This document shows, piece after piece, positions 8,493 to 17,600 of a DNA stretch of 64,000 bases; the stretch's first letter is position 1, and each line of letters starts with the position of its first letter. The translations under genes were made by a program, and so were the position numbers. The notes beneath the pieces are model-generated. The model did no database searches, was not told the DNA's origin, and saw nothing but the letters and a program-made list of their open reading frames with translations. This DNA comes from Mesorhizobium sp. DCY119 (GTDB taxonomy: Bacteria > Pseudomonadota > Alphaproteobacteria > Rhizobiales > Rhizobiaceae), in assembly GCF_003590645.1 (NCBI RefSeq), contig NZ_CP031834.1:2046501-2110500 (forward strand). The letters are read 5' to 3'.

Positions 8493-8695
8493 GTGCGTCC
8501 TTCGAGGCTCGCTACGCTCGCACCTCAGGATGAGGGAGGTTGGCGCTAAGCGCCAAAATCGTAGCGTCGCCCCCTGTTTTTAGGGCTGACACCATATCTT
8601 GGATAAAGCGCCTTGGTCCTGCGGTTCGAGATTGGCGCTAGGAACCTACGCCCCTCATCCTGAGGTGCGAGCGCAGCGAGCCTCGAAGGGCGCAC
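8493..8695. repeat. Long inverted-repeat (REP/MITE-like) element
   Basis: Two 44-bp arms, 8493-8536 and 8652-8695, are inverted copies with only two mismatches; they carry the sequence TCCTTCGAGGCTCGCT and its reverse complement. The core of about 115 bp contains a further dyad (TTGGCGCTAAGCGCCAA, 8540-8556). No coding frame is present. It fills nearly the whole gap between the BKACE gene and the convergent lytic transglycosylase gene and could fold into one large hairpin or serve as a bidirectional terminator. Similar palindromic units are scattered between genes in rhizobia. Confidence 0.8.
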
Positions 8696-8701
8696 CCAAA
8701 C

Positions 8702-9880
8702 CTACAAATTCGCCAGCAGTGCCGGCGTCGGCCAGCCATCGACGGGCAGGCCGAGCCTGATCTGTTCCTGGCGAATCGCCTCGCGGGTGTTGGTTCCCAA
8801 AATGCCGTCGATGCCGCCGACATCGTAGCCCTTGTCATGCAGCTTCTGCTGCAGGGTCTTCATGGCGTCGCCGGTGAGGCCGGCTTCCGGGGTGCGGCGC
8901 TCGAAGGGTGGCTCGCCGGCGAGACGGGTCGCCAGATGCGCTGCCGTCAGCGTGTAGGTGATCGACTGGTTCCATTCGAGATAGACGTCGTAATTGTCGA
9001 AGCTCAGGAAGGCCGGACCCTTGTGGCCCATCGGCAGCACGACGCCGGCCTTCAGGCCATTGTCCTTCAGCGGGTTGCCGTTGCGGTCGGTGACGCCCCA
9101 GGCGATGAGCTGCGACATCGGCAGCTTGTTGGTGCGGCCAGTCTGTTCCCAAGGCATATTGTCGGGAACGCGCACTTCGATCAGCCATGGCTCGCCGCGC
9201 TTCCAGCCGCGCGACAGGATCTTGTTGCCGGTGGTCATGATGACGTCGGGCGCGCTGTTGCGCAGGTCGACGATGCCGTCGCCGTCACCATCGACGCCGC
9301 GCAGCAGGTAGTCGGAGGGCAGGATCTGCGTCTGGCCGATCTCGCCGGCCCATGCGCCGGTGACATCTGCGGGCAGGATGCCGCGGTCGATCAGCGTCAG
9401 CAGCGGTATGATCTGCGGGCGGAAGAGCTGGGGCCGGCGGCAGTCATGCGACAGCGTCACGAGCGCGCTCAGCGTGTGGAAATCGCCCTGCACGGCGCCG
9501 AAGTCGGTCTCCAGCGCCCAGAAGGCGGCAATCACCGGTCCCGGCACACCGAATTCCTTTTCGGCGCGGGCGAATACGTCGGCATATTTCTTGAGATTGG
9601 CCGCGCCCTGCTTGAGGCGGTAGTCCGAAATCATGCGGCCGGAAAATTCAGCGAAGGTCTGGCTGAACACGCCCTGCGCACGGTCGCGCTGCAGCACTTT
9701 CGGGTCGATGTCGGAATTGTCGAGGGCAGTCAGGCCTTTTTCGCCGACGCCTGCGGCCTGCGCTTCGGCATGCAACGCTTTCTTCCAGGCAGCAAAATCA
9801 CCGCCGCATTCCTGTGCCATCACAGGTGTTGCTACAAACGACACGAAAAGCGCCGCCAGCGCCGTAAAGCGTGCTACCAT
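8702..9880 (-). CDS. Lytic murein transglycosylase (MltB-type) with peptidoglycan-binding domain
   Basis: A periplasmic enzyme that cleaves glycan strands of peptidoglycan to anhydromuropeptides. Residues 1-22 are a signal peptide (MVARFTALAALFVSF, cut after AQ or MA). The catalytic SLT_2 domain spans about 25-310, with the catalytic Glu in AAFWALETDFGA and the conserved GEIGQTQILPSDYL. A PG_binding_1 domain (about 325-390, LQQKLHDKGYDVGGIDG) closes the protein. No lipobox is present, so it is probably soluble. The start at 9880 has GGAG 8 bases upstream; an upstream frame to 9916 is unlikely. Confidence 0.92.
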   Translation of the reverse strand: MVARFTALAALFVSFVATPVMAQECGGDFAAWKKALHAEAQAAGVGEKGLTALDNSDIDPKVLQRDRAQGVFSQTFAEFSGRMISDYRLKQGAANLKKYADVFARAEKEFGVPGPVIAAFWALETDFGAVQGDFHTLSALVTLSHDCRRPQLFRPQIIPLLTLIDRGILPADVTGAWAGEIGQTQILPSDYLLRGVDGDGDGIVDLRNSAPDVIMTTGNKILSRGWKRGEPWLIEVRVPDNMPWEQTGRTNKLPMSQLIAWGVTDRNGNPLKDNGLKAGVVLPMGHKGPAFLSFDNYDVYLEWNQSITYTLTAAHLATRLAGEPPFERRTPEAGLTGDAMKTLQQKLHDKGYDVGGIDGILGTNTREAIRQEQIRLGLPVDGWPTPALLANL

Positions 9881-10050
9881 AAATATAACTCCAAGCCTTG
9901 ATGCCCTCGATATCACCTTTGCCTAATGGACATGGCAAAAAACGGGCAACGGCGCGAATTAGCCGCATATCTGGCCGGATGGAAGCCGGATTTTCTCACG
10001 CTCGCGTGAGAAGGGCGAATATTCACTTATCGACGGCCTGTAACACCTTC

Positions 10051-10869
10051 TTACCGGGTGTTTTCCTTCAGCCATTTCTTCCACTGGGCTTCGCTGCCGT
10101 TGAAGACATTGATGTCGGCGTTGCCCTTGATGCCGGGCACGACGCCGGTGCCGGTATACTGCCAGAAGGTGAAGGGGTGGCTACCGTAGCGCTCTGCCGG
10201 ATGTCCCGCCACCGAGCGCAGCCAGTAGGGGTAGCCCAGAAAGCCGGCAAGCTGGTTGTCGTCGAAGAAATCGATCGAAGTGTAGATGATCGGCTTCTTG
10301 CCGTAGTGCTTTTCGATGATCTCCAGGAACGTCTTCATTTCGCTGCGCACGGTGGCTGCTGGCGGACGAAGCTTGCAGGTCGGCGACTGAGGGTTCCACT
10401 CCATGTCGAGCACCGGCGGCAGCGCCGAGCGATCACGCGGTACGTTGCGGATGAACCACGCCGCCTGCTCGGCGGCAGGCCGGCAGAAATAGTAGAAATG
10501 ATAGGCGCTGCGCGGCATGCCGGCTGCCCTGGTGTTGCGCCAGTGCTCTTCGAAATAATCGTCGACGCGGTCGCCCCCCTCGGTCGCCTTGATGAAAGCG
10601 AAGGAAATGCCGCTGCTGCGCGCCTTCTGCCAATCGATGGACGTCTGGTATTTCGACACGTCAGTGCCGTGGACGGCGTGCTGCCACGGGTTGCGGCCGG
10701 TCCAGTCATGCGGATCGTTATCGCCGAAGCGCGGATAGCGCACCATGACTTCGGCCTGCATGCCGCCCGAGCCGCCGCTGACAGTGCGCGAACTGACCGG
10801 GGCCAGATCGTCGACTGTCGTGCAGCCGCCAAGCGCTGCCAGCAGGATGATAGCCGCAAGACGGCGCAT
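10051..10869 (-). CDS. Glycoside hydrolase family 25 lipoprotein
   Basis: A 272-residue predicted lipoprotein: signal peptide ending in the lipobox LAALGGC, so acylated near residue 16 and held on a membrane facing the periplasm. Residues about 60-265 form a GH25 (lysozyme/muramidase) barrel, with HGTDVSKYQ at the first strand, FAFIKATEGGD, and the catalytic pair in VLDMEWNPQS. FWQYTGTG near the C-terminus is typical. It should hydrolyse MurNAc-GlcNAc bonds, unusual for a resident gene of a Gram-negative but common in rhizobia. GGGAG precedes the ATG. It sits 170 bases upstream of the lytic transglycosylase gene on the same strand. Confidence 0.9.
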   Translation of the reverse strand: MRRLAAIILLAALGGCTTVDDLAPVSSRTVSGGSGGMQAEVMVRYPRFGDNDPHDWTGRNPWQHAVHGTDVSKYQTSIDWQKARSSGISFAFIKATEGGDRVDDYFEEHWRNTRAAGMPRSAYHFYYFCRPAAEQAAWFIRNVPRDRSALPPVLDMEWNPQSPTCKLRPPAATVRSEMKTFLEIIEKHYGKKPIIYTSIDFFDDNQLAGFLGYPYWLRSVAGHPAERYGSHPFTFWQYTGTGVVPGIKGNADINVFNGSEAQWKKWLKENTR

Positions 10870-11098
10870 CGCGTCTCCCTGGCCGAAGCGTGCCGGCCGA
10901 ACATTTCAGTTGAGCGTGTGCCCCATGACCCACGCAAACGATATTGCCTGATCCTGCCGCCCCACGCGGCAGTCTCCAAGCTCCGTCTTGCGCCATCATG
11001 GTTGATTTTCGGTTGACGGCGCTTGGTGCCTCATAAAATTTGCGTGACGAATGGCGGCAAATCCATGACCTTGTGGCCGTTGCGAGGAGGCGACGGCA

Positions 11099-12487
11099 AT
11101 GCGGATTTTCCTGAGAATCGTGAAGTGGCTGCTGAGCCTCATCGTGCTGGCGGTCGTGGCGCTTGCCGGCTGGCTCTATTTCGCGCCGCCGGAGCTGATC
11201 CGCGTCGGCTCGGGCTATGCGGCAAAAATGGTCTGCTCCAACGTCTTCGTCGCCGGGCGCGACGCCAATGAGGTGCTGAAGGTGGACGTGCAGGCACCCG
11301 GCCACCCGCTTCTGCGGCTGATGTCGGTCAGCGTCGATACGGAAAAGGGCACCGTCTCGGCCGGGCTGTTCGGCATATTCGGCAAGTCGCTTTCGGTCGC
11401 GCGCGACAATGGCGGCTGCGCAGCCGTGCCCGACGGCGATGTCGCCGCTGCCAAGGCTTTCGCGCTGGAGCCGCCGGCGGAGGTCGCGCAGACCGACGCG
11501 CTCTGGCCGCAGGGCGAGCGCGTCGAGCCGTCGCAAAATCCCGCCGTTACCGCGATCCTCGACGATGCCGGCGCGACCGGTCCCGGCATGCGCGCGGTGG
11601 TGGTGGTCAAGAACGGCCGCGTCGTCGGCGAGCGCTATGGCGAGGGTTTTTCGGCCTCGACGCCACTGCTCGGCTGGTCGATGACCAAGACTGTGACGGC
11701 AGCGATCATCGGCACGCTGGTCAAGGACGGCAAGATGACGACCGACGCCACCGGCCTGTTCGAGCCGTGGAAGGCCGATGGCCGCGCCAGGATCAGCCTT
11801 GCCGACATGATGGCGATGTCGTCCGGCCTCGAATTCAATGAGGATTATGGCGACGTCACCGACGTCACGCGGATGCTCTACCTCGAACCTGACATGTCGG
11901 CCTTCGCCTGGGCCAAGCCGCTGGTCGGCGAGGTCGGCAAGGTGTGGAGCTATTCGTCCGGCACGACGGTGATGCTGTCGAAGCTCTGGCAGCAGGCGGT
12001 TGGAGACAAGACGCAGGCGCTGGCATGGCCGCGCAAGGCGCTGTTCGACCCGCTCGGCATGAACACCGCCGTGCTGGAAACCGACGCGCGCGGCACCTTC
12101 GTCGGCTCGTCCTATCTCTACGCCACGGCGCATGATTGGGCTCGCTTCGGCCAGTTCCTGGCAGACGATGGCGTCTGGAACGGCACACAGATCCTGCCTG
12201 CCGGTTTCGTCTCGTGGATGCGCGAGGAGGCACCGGCTTCGGAGGGCGAATATGGCCGCGGCCAGCTCTGGCTGCAGGGGCCGGAAGGTTCCGGTTCGGT
12301 CGAGGACGATCCCGACGCTGGCATCGAACTGCCGGCCGACACCTTCTGGATGCAGGGCCATGATGGTCAGTCGGTGGCGATCATCCCGTCGCAGAAGCTG
12401 ATCGTGGTGCGGCTGGGACTGACGCCGGCCAAGCTCGGCTACAAGCCGCAGGCGATGGTGGCGGCGCTGGCGAAGGCGCTGGAGTAA
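11099..12487 (+). CDS. Beta-lactamase-family serine hydrolase
   Basis: A 462-residue protein with an N-terminal membrane anchor (residues about 5-27, FLRIVKWLLSLIVLAVVALAG) and a class C beta-lactamase/penicillin-binding fold. The nucleophile motif is SMTK (Ser194, Lys197), the second motif is Tyr-Ser-Ser in VWSYSSGTTVM, and the third, HDG, replaces KTG near the C-terminus. Such proteins act as D,D-peptidases, esterases or 6-aminohexanoate-oligomer hydrolases; classical beta-lactamase activity is not implied. It faces the periplasm. Divergent from the GH25 gene and convergent with btaB, it seems to be a single-gene unit. GAGGAGG lies upstream of the start. Confidence 0.85.
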   Translation: MRIFLRIVKWLLSLIVLAVVALAGWLYFAPPELIRVGSGYAAKMVCSNVFVAGRDANEVLKVDVQAPGHPLLRLMSVSVDTEKGTVSAGLFGIFGKSLSVARDNGGCAAVPDGDVAAAKAFALEPPAEVAQTDALWPQGERVEPSQNPAVTAILDDAGATGPGMRAVVVVKNGRVVGERYGEGFSASTPLLGWSMTKTVTAAIIGTLVKDGKMTTDATGLFEPWKADGRARISLADMMAMSSGLEFNEDYGDVTDVTRMLYLEPDMSAFAWAKPLVGEVGKVWSYSSGTTVMLSKLWQQAVGDKTQALAWPRKALFDPLGMNTAVLETDARGTFVGSSYLYATAHDWARFGQFLADDGVWNGTQILPAGFVSWMREEAPASEGEYGRGQLWLQGPEGSGSVEDDPDAGIELPADTFWMQGHDGQSVAIIPSQKLIVVRLGLTPAKLGYKPQAMVAALAKALE

Positions 12488-12490
12488 CGC

Positions 12491-13147
12491 TTACGACTTG
12501 ATGACCGCCTTCACCGCGTATCCCCGATAAAGCGTTTCGAAAGAAAGGCTTGCGGCCTGCTTCTCGCATTCTGATTCCAGCACTTGCAGCAGTGATGCGC
12601 GTGGTTCGACGTGGAATTTGGCCAGCCATGCATGCAGTACCGTGCGGAACCAGAGCGGCAGGCGCTCTTGTTGGCCGAAATCGACGATGTGCAGCGAGCC
12701 GCCGGGTTTGAGGCCTGCAAGGGCTGCACCCACGGCCTTTTCCCAGCCGGGGATCATCGATAGCGAATAGGAAATGAAGACGCGGTCGAAGCCGGTTTCT
12801 CCGAACAGCGCCCTTGTTTCGAAGGCGGTGGCATCGCCTTGTGCGAGCGCGACGCGGCCGGCTATCCCTTCACGGGCAACCGAGATTTTTGCCGTCTCCA
12901 GCATTTCGTTCGAAATATCGAGGCCGAAGAATTTCACATCGCGGTAGCGCCGTGCAGCCAGAACGATGTTGCGGCCGGTGCCGCAGCCCAGTTCCAGCGC
13001 TGTGCCGCCCGCCGGCACATCCAGCCCATCGATAAGCTGGTCGCGGCCCAGTAGATAGTATTTGCGCGTCAGGTCGTAGATATGGCGCTGATGGCGGTAG
13101 ACGCCGTCCATCAGGTTCGAATGGCTGGCGGTGTCGGTCGCGCTCAT
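12491..13147 (-). CDS. btaB: Betaine lipid synthesis N-methyltransferase BtaB
   Basis: A 218-residue class I SAM methyltransferase with motif I ELGCGTGRNI near residue 52 and acidic post-motif GLDIS. BtaB transfers three methyl groups to diacylglyceryl-homoserine, giving the phosphorus-free lipid DGTS. Identity rests mainly on context: the ATG overlaps the stop of btaA (TGATG), and the pair order btaA-btaB matches Rhodobacter and Mesorhizobium. It probably works at the inner face of the cytoplasmic membrane. An in-frame extension to 13345 runs into btaA and is rejected. Confidence 0.85.
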   Translation of the reverse strand: MSATDTASHSNLMDGVYRHQRHIYDLTRKYYLLGRDQLIDGLDVPAGGTALELGCGTGRNIVLAARRYRDVKFFGLDISNEMLETAKISVAREGIAGRVALAQGDATAFETRALFGETGFDRVFISYSLSMIPGWEKAVGAALAGLKPGGSLHIVDFGQQERLPLWFRTVLHAWLAKFHVEPRASLLQVLESECEKQAASLSFETLYRGYAVKAVIKS

Positions 13148-14388
13148 CAGTTCTTCACGTAGAGATGGAAGCCGCCATAGATCGCCGAGCGGTCGCGGGC
13201 CGAGAAATCCTGCGAGCGGGCTTCGTCGTAGCGCCACTGGTCGAGCAAAGCGGACGAGACGCGTCCGGGCAGCAGGCTCGGCTCGGCAGCGGTGCGGAAG
13301 ATGACGCGCGCGCCGGGAGCAGCAGTGCGGGTGATTTCGGTCCACAGCGCGTTGAGCTGGTCGTCGCTCATCCAGTCCTGTGCGTCGAGAAGCACGAAGC
13401 GGTCGACCGAACCAGCCGATTTCTGCGCCAGAAGCTCGGTGAAATTGGCGTGATGGATCGACACGCGGTCGAGATTGCTGCGGATCATCTCGTAGTTTTC
13501 CGCTTCGAGATATGCGGGCAGGGCAGCCTCGCCCGGCTCAGGGTAGCGGCGCGCAAAAGCCTGCCAGGCGAAATAATTGTCCTTCAGCGGAAAATGGCAG
13601 GCGAGCTTTTCCAGCCGCTCATGCAGCACGCTGGCCATGGTGCCGTCACCGGAAGTGATCAGCGAGTCATATTGCGCGGGCGGAATGCCGAGGCCGAACA
13701 GCGAGGATTTTCGCGCGGTTGCCCAGCGCAGCATGCGCTTCTGAAAGACCGGTGCGATCTTCTCGTCGAAGAAGCGGCGCTGTTCCTCCAAGGTCTTTGC
13801 TGACATCAGCCCGCTCACATCGACGCCATAGAGGCGGCCGACGCGATGGCCGGCGGCGATGAACAGGCCGAGCAGGCCTTTCTGGTAGAAATTGCCATCG
13901 AAGGCGGCGATACGGCGTTTGCCGCGCCAGTTGCGCTTTTCCCAATAAGTTCGGCTGGTGCGGTCGAGATTGGGCGCGACGAACTGGTCGTAAGCGACAG
14001 AATTGTGGCTGTTGCCGGCGCTGCCGAAGAAACGGAACAGGTCGGCGTGCGAAGGCAAATGGCGCACCGCCGCATGCTTCATGCGGTTCAGCGAGATATG
14101 GGCGGTGTTGAGATCGACGGCATCGATCCTGGCCGGTGAGCGCGTGAGGTAGGCCAGCACATTGCAGCCGCCAGACGCGATGGTGACGATGCTGTGGCCT
14201 TGCCCCAGTTCCATCGCCTCCATGTCGACATCCGGGTCTTCCCAGATCTGCGGATAGACGAGGCCGGAAAAGAGCAAAGTGAACAGGCGCTCGGAAAGCC
14301 CTTCCTTCGACAAAGCGCGGTTCTGGTAGACGGCTTTTCCAAGGCGCTTGTTGCGGGCGAAACCGATTTCCGAAGAGACGTCGGTCAT
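13147..14388 (-). CDS. btaA: Diacylglycerol 3-amino-3-carboxypropyltransferase BtaA
   Basis: BtaA (DUF3419 family) moves the 3-amino-3-carboxypropyl group of SAM to diacylglycerol, the first step to the betaine lipid DGTS, which replaces phospholipid when phosphate is scarce. Family signs in this 413-residue protein are FSGLVYPQIWEDPDVDMEAM, the SAM-binding-like IASGGCNVLAYL, AVDLNTAHI and YWEKRNW. The start at 14388 is chosen because the only upstream ATG (14439) lies inside the PHO box at 14438-14455. It forms a two-gene operon with btaB and is predicted to be induced by PhoB. Confidence 0.92.
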   Translation of the reverse strand: MTDVSSEIGFARNKRLGKAVYQNRALSKEGLSERLFTLLFSGLVYPQIWEDPDVDMEAMELGQGHSIVTIASGGCNVLAYLTRSPARIDAVDLNTAHISLNRMKHAAVRHLPSHADLFRFFGSAGNSHNSVAYDQFVAPNLDRTSRTYWEKRNWRGKRRIAAFDGNFYQKGLLGLFIAAGHRVGRLYGVDVSGLMSAKTLEEQRRFFDEKIAPVFQKRMLRWATARKSSLFGLGIPPAQYDSLITSGDGTMASVLHERLEKLACHFPLKDNYFAWQAFARRYPEPGEAALPAYLEAENYEMIRSNLDRVSIHHANFTELLAQKSAGSVDRFVLLDAQDWMSDDQLNALWTEITRTAAPGARVIFRTAAEPSLLPGRVSSALLDQWRYDEARSQDFSARDRSAIYGGFHLYVKN

Positions 14389-14437
14389 GGCAAGGCGATT
14401 CCCCGTTTGCGTTGTTGCAAGCGGGTAGCGCAGCGTC

Positions 14438-14455
14438 ATGACAGGGCGGTGACAG
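14438..14455 (-). promoter_or_regulatory. PHO box (PhoB-binding direct repeat) of btaAB
   Basis: On the minus strand CTGTCAC-CGCC-CTGTCAT is an 11-bp-period direct repeat matching the PhoB box known from E. coli and alphaproteobacteria (CTGTCAT-N4-CTGTCAT) at 13 of 14 core bases. A weaker third unit (CTGCGCT) continues the period towards the gene. It ends 49 bases before the btaA start, the right place to activate a promoter whose -35 region it overlaps. Confidence 0.8.
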
Positions 14456-14489
14456 TTTGACGGCGAAGGAGGGGATCGCGCCAGCGCTC

Positions 14490-14631
14490 ACCTCCCCCTT
14501 GAGGGGAGGTCGGCGAGCGTAGCGAGGCGGGTGGGGTCGGTTCATGCCGAACTCGGCGCAAAAGGAACGTCGAGCACTGCCGCGGCGACCCCACCCGCCG
14601 CTATGCGGCGACCTCCCCTCAAGGGGGAGGT
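14490..14631. repeat. Palindromic element, intergenic copy
   Basis: Terminal 23-bp arms (ACCTCCCCCTTGAGGGGAGG plus TCG, 14490-14512; inverted at 14609-14631) match perfectly and are each self-palindromic. The core carries CGTCGAGCACTGCCGCGGCG (around 14570) and a GGTGGGGTCG/CGACCCCACC dyad. Two relatives sit inside the oxoprolinase gene at 15860-15994 and 17692-17834. Here it lies between the btaA promoter and the oxoprolinase stop and could terminate transcription of the latter. Confidence 0.85.
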
Positions 14632-14648
14632 GGGCGTCGCGCCCCGCC

Positions 14649-17600
14649 TCAACCCTCCCCAAACCCTCCCGGCGTGGGCGTGGTCACGATCACCGCCTCT
14701 CCGGGCTGCAGCACGGTCTGGTCGCAGGCTTTCAGCATCTCGACCGAGCCATCATTGCGGCGGACTTTGGTCGAGCCGACCTCACCATTGCCGCCGCCAT
14801 TCACGCCACGAGGCGGTGCTGCGCGATGGCTGGAGAGGATCGCGCATTCCATCTTTTCGAGGAAACGGATGGTGCGCTTGGTCCCGTCGCCGGCGTTCCA
14901 CTTGCCCTTGCCGCCGGTGCCTTCGCGGATATGAAAATCCTCGAGCAGAACCGGAAAGCGCAGTTCCAAAATTTCCGGGTCGGTGAGGCGCGAATTGGTC
15001 ATGTGGGTGTGGACGCCCGAGGTGCCGGCAAAACCACGGCCATTGTTCATCTGGCCGGCCGGCGAGCCGGAACAGATCGTCTCGTAATATTGATACTTCT
15101 TGTTGCCATAGGTCAGGTTGTTCATCGTGCCCTGCGCATTGGCCAGCGCGCCCATGGCGCCGAATATCGCATTGGTGACGTGCTGCGAGGTCTCGACATT
15201 GCCGGCCACGACCGCCGCCGGATAGCTCGGCCGCAGCATGCAGCCATCGGGAATGATGATGTTGATGGGCCGCAGGCAGCCGGCATTCATCGGGATCATG
15301 TCCTCGACCATGACGCGGAAGGCGTAGAGCACCGCCGCGCGTGCCACCGGCTCCGGCGCATTGAAATTGTTCTTCATGACCGGCGAGGTGCCGGTGAAGT
15401 CGACGGTCGCCTCGCGCTTGTCGCGGTCGACAGTGATCTTCACCTTGATGACCTGACCGGTGTCGGTCGGATATTCATATTCCGAACTGTCCGGCAGGCG
15501 CTCCAGCACGCGGCGCACGCTTTCGGCGGCATTGTCCTGGACATGGCCCATATAGGCTTCGACCACGTCCAGCCCGAAATGCGCGACCATCTTGCGCAAC
15601 TCGGCCACGCCCTTCTCGTTGGCGGCAATCTGCGCCTTCAGGTCGGCAATGTTCTGATGCGGGTTGCGGGCCGGGTAGGGGTGGTCGGTCAGCAGATGCT
15701 CAAGTTCGGCCTCGCGGAATTTCCCGCGTTCGACGAGCCGGAAATTGTCGATAAGGATGCCTTCTTCATCGACCGTCGTCGCCAGCGGCGTCATCGAGCC
15801 GGGTGCTGTGCCGCCGACATCGGCGTGATGGCCGCGCGAGGCAACGTAGAAGAGGATTTCCTCCCCCGTCGAGGGGGAGGTGACGCCGGAGGCGGCGGAG
15901 GGGGTACTTTCAGAAGGCACCGCCAGAACGTCGAGCACTGCCGCGGCGACCCCACCCGCCCGCTCCGCGGCCACCCTCCCCTCAAGGGGGAGGGAAAACA
16001 CCGGCGTCACCACGGTGATATCCGGCAGATGCGTGCCGCCATTATAAGGTGCGTTCAGCGCGAAGACGTCGCCGGGGTGGATGTCACCTTCGTTGAGGCG
16101 GATGATCGTTTCCACCGAGCGGTCCATGGAGCCGAGATGCACCGGCATATGCGGCGCGTTGGCGACCAGCGCGCCGGTGCGGTCGAAGACGGCGCAGGAG
16201 AAATCCAGCCGCTCCTTGATGTTGACGGAATAGGCGGTGTTCTGAAGCGTAACGCCCATCTGCTCGGCGATCGACATGAACAGGTTGTTGAACACCTCCA
16301 GCATCACCGGATCGGCCTCGGTGCCAAGCGCCGCTTGCCGGCGCTTTTTGCTCATGCGGCGAATGACAACGTGGTTCTGGTTGGTGATTTCAGCTCGCCA
16401 GCCCGGTTCGACAACGATGGTCTGGTGGCTTTCGATGATCAGCGCCGGGCCGGAAATGAGGCAGGACGGACGCAAATCTTCGCGGCGGTAGATGCCCGCC
16501 TCGTGCCATTGGCCTTCGGTGTAGAGGCGGCGGGTTTCCGATGGCTTCGCCTCAACCTTTGCTGGTCCTGCGGGAGCGTAGGCTTCCGTCTTATCTTGCC
16601 CGCTGCTGTCAGTGCCCTCAACGCCGACGGCTTCGACGATCATCGGCTTGTTGTCGTAGACGAAGCCGAACTGTGCCTTGTGCGCGGCCTCGAAATCGCC
16701 GACCGCCTGCGCCACCGAGCCGGCCTCGAAATTGACCGGCAAAGCTGTGTCGGTGCCGTCGTAGCGGATATGCAGCACTGGCCGCCACGCGACGTTTTCC
16801 TCGGCTATGCCCTGATTGGTGAGTTCGGCAAGCGTGTCCTTGCGCAGGGCAGCGATCATGTCGTTGATTGCGCTGAGCGACTCTTCGGTCAGCGGCTTCA
16901 GCAGTGCCTGCTGACGCGAGGCGAAGACAGACGACAGGCCGATGCCATAGGCCGAGAGCAAGCCGGAGAAGGGGTGGATGAGCACAGCCTCCATCCCCAG
17001 CGCGTCGGCCACCAGGCAGGCATGCTGGCCGCCGGCGCCGCCGAAGCAGTTCAGCAGATATTCGGTCACGTCATAGCCGCGCTGGACGGAAATCTTCTTG
17101 ATGGCGTTGGCCATGTTCTCGACGGCGATGGTGACGAAGCCTTCCGCCACCGATTCCGGGCTGCGGCCATCGCCGATCTCGGCGGCAAGCGCCTCGAATT
17201 TCTGGCGGACCACATCGGTATCGAGCGGCTGGTCCTGATCGCGCCCGAAGATCGCCGGGAAGAAATCGGGCTGCAGCTTGCCGAGCATGACATTGGCGTC
17301 GGTGACGGCGAGCGGCCCGCCGCGGCGATAGCAGGCGGGACCGGGATTGGCGCCGGCCGAATCCGGGCCGGCGCGGAAGCGGCCTGCCTCGAAATGCAGG
17401 ATCGAGCCGCCACCGGCAGCCACCGTGTGGATGCGCATCATCGGCGCGCGCACGCGCACGCCGGCGACCTCGGTGTCGAAGGCGCGCTCATATTCGCCGT
17501 CATAATGCGCGACATCGGTCGAGGTGCCGCCCATGTCGAAGCCGATGACCTTTTCGAAGCCGGCGATTTTTGCGGTCTCGACCATGCCGACGACGCCGCC

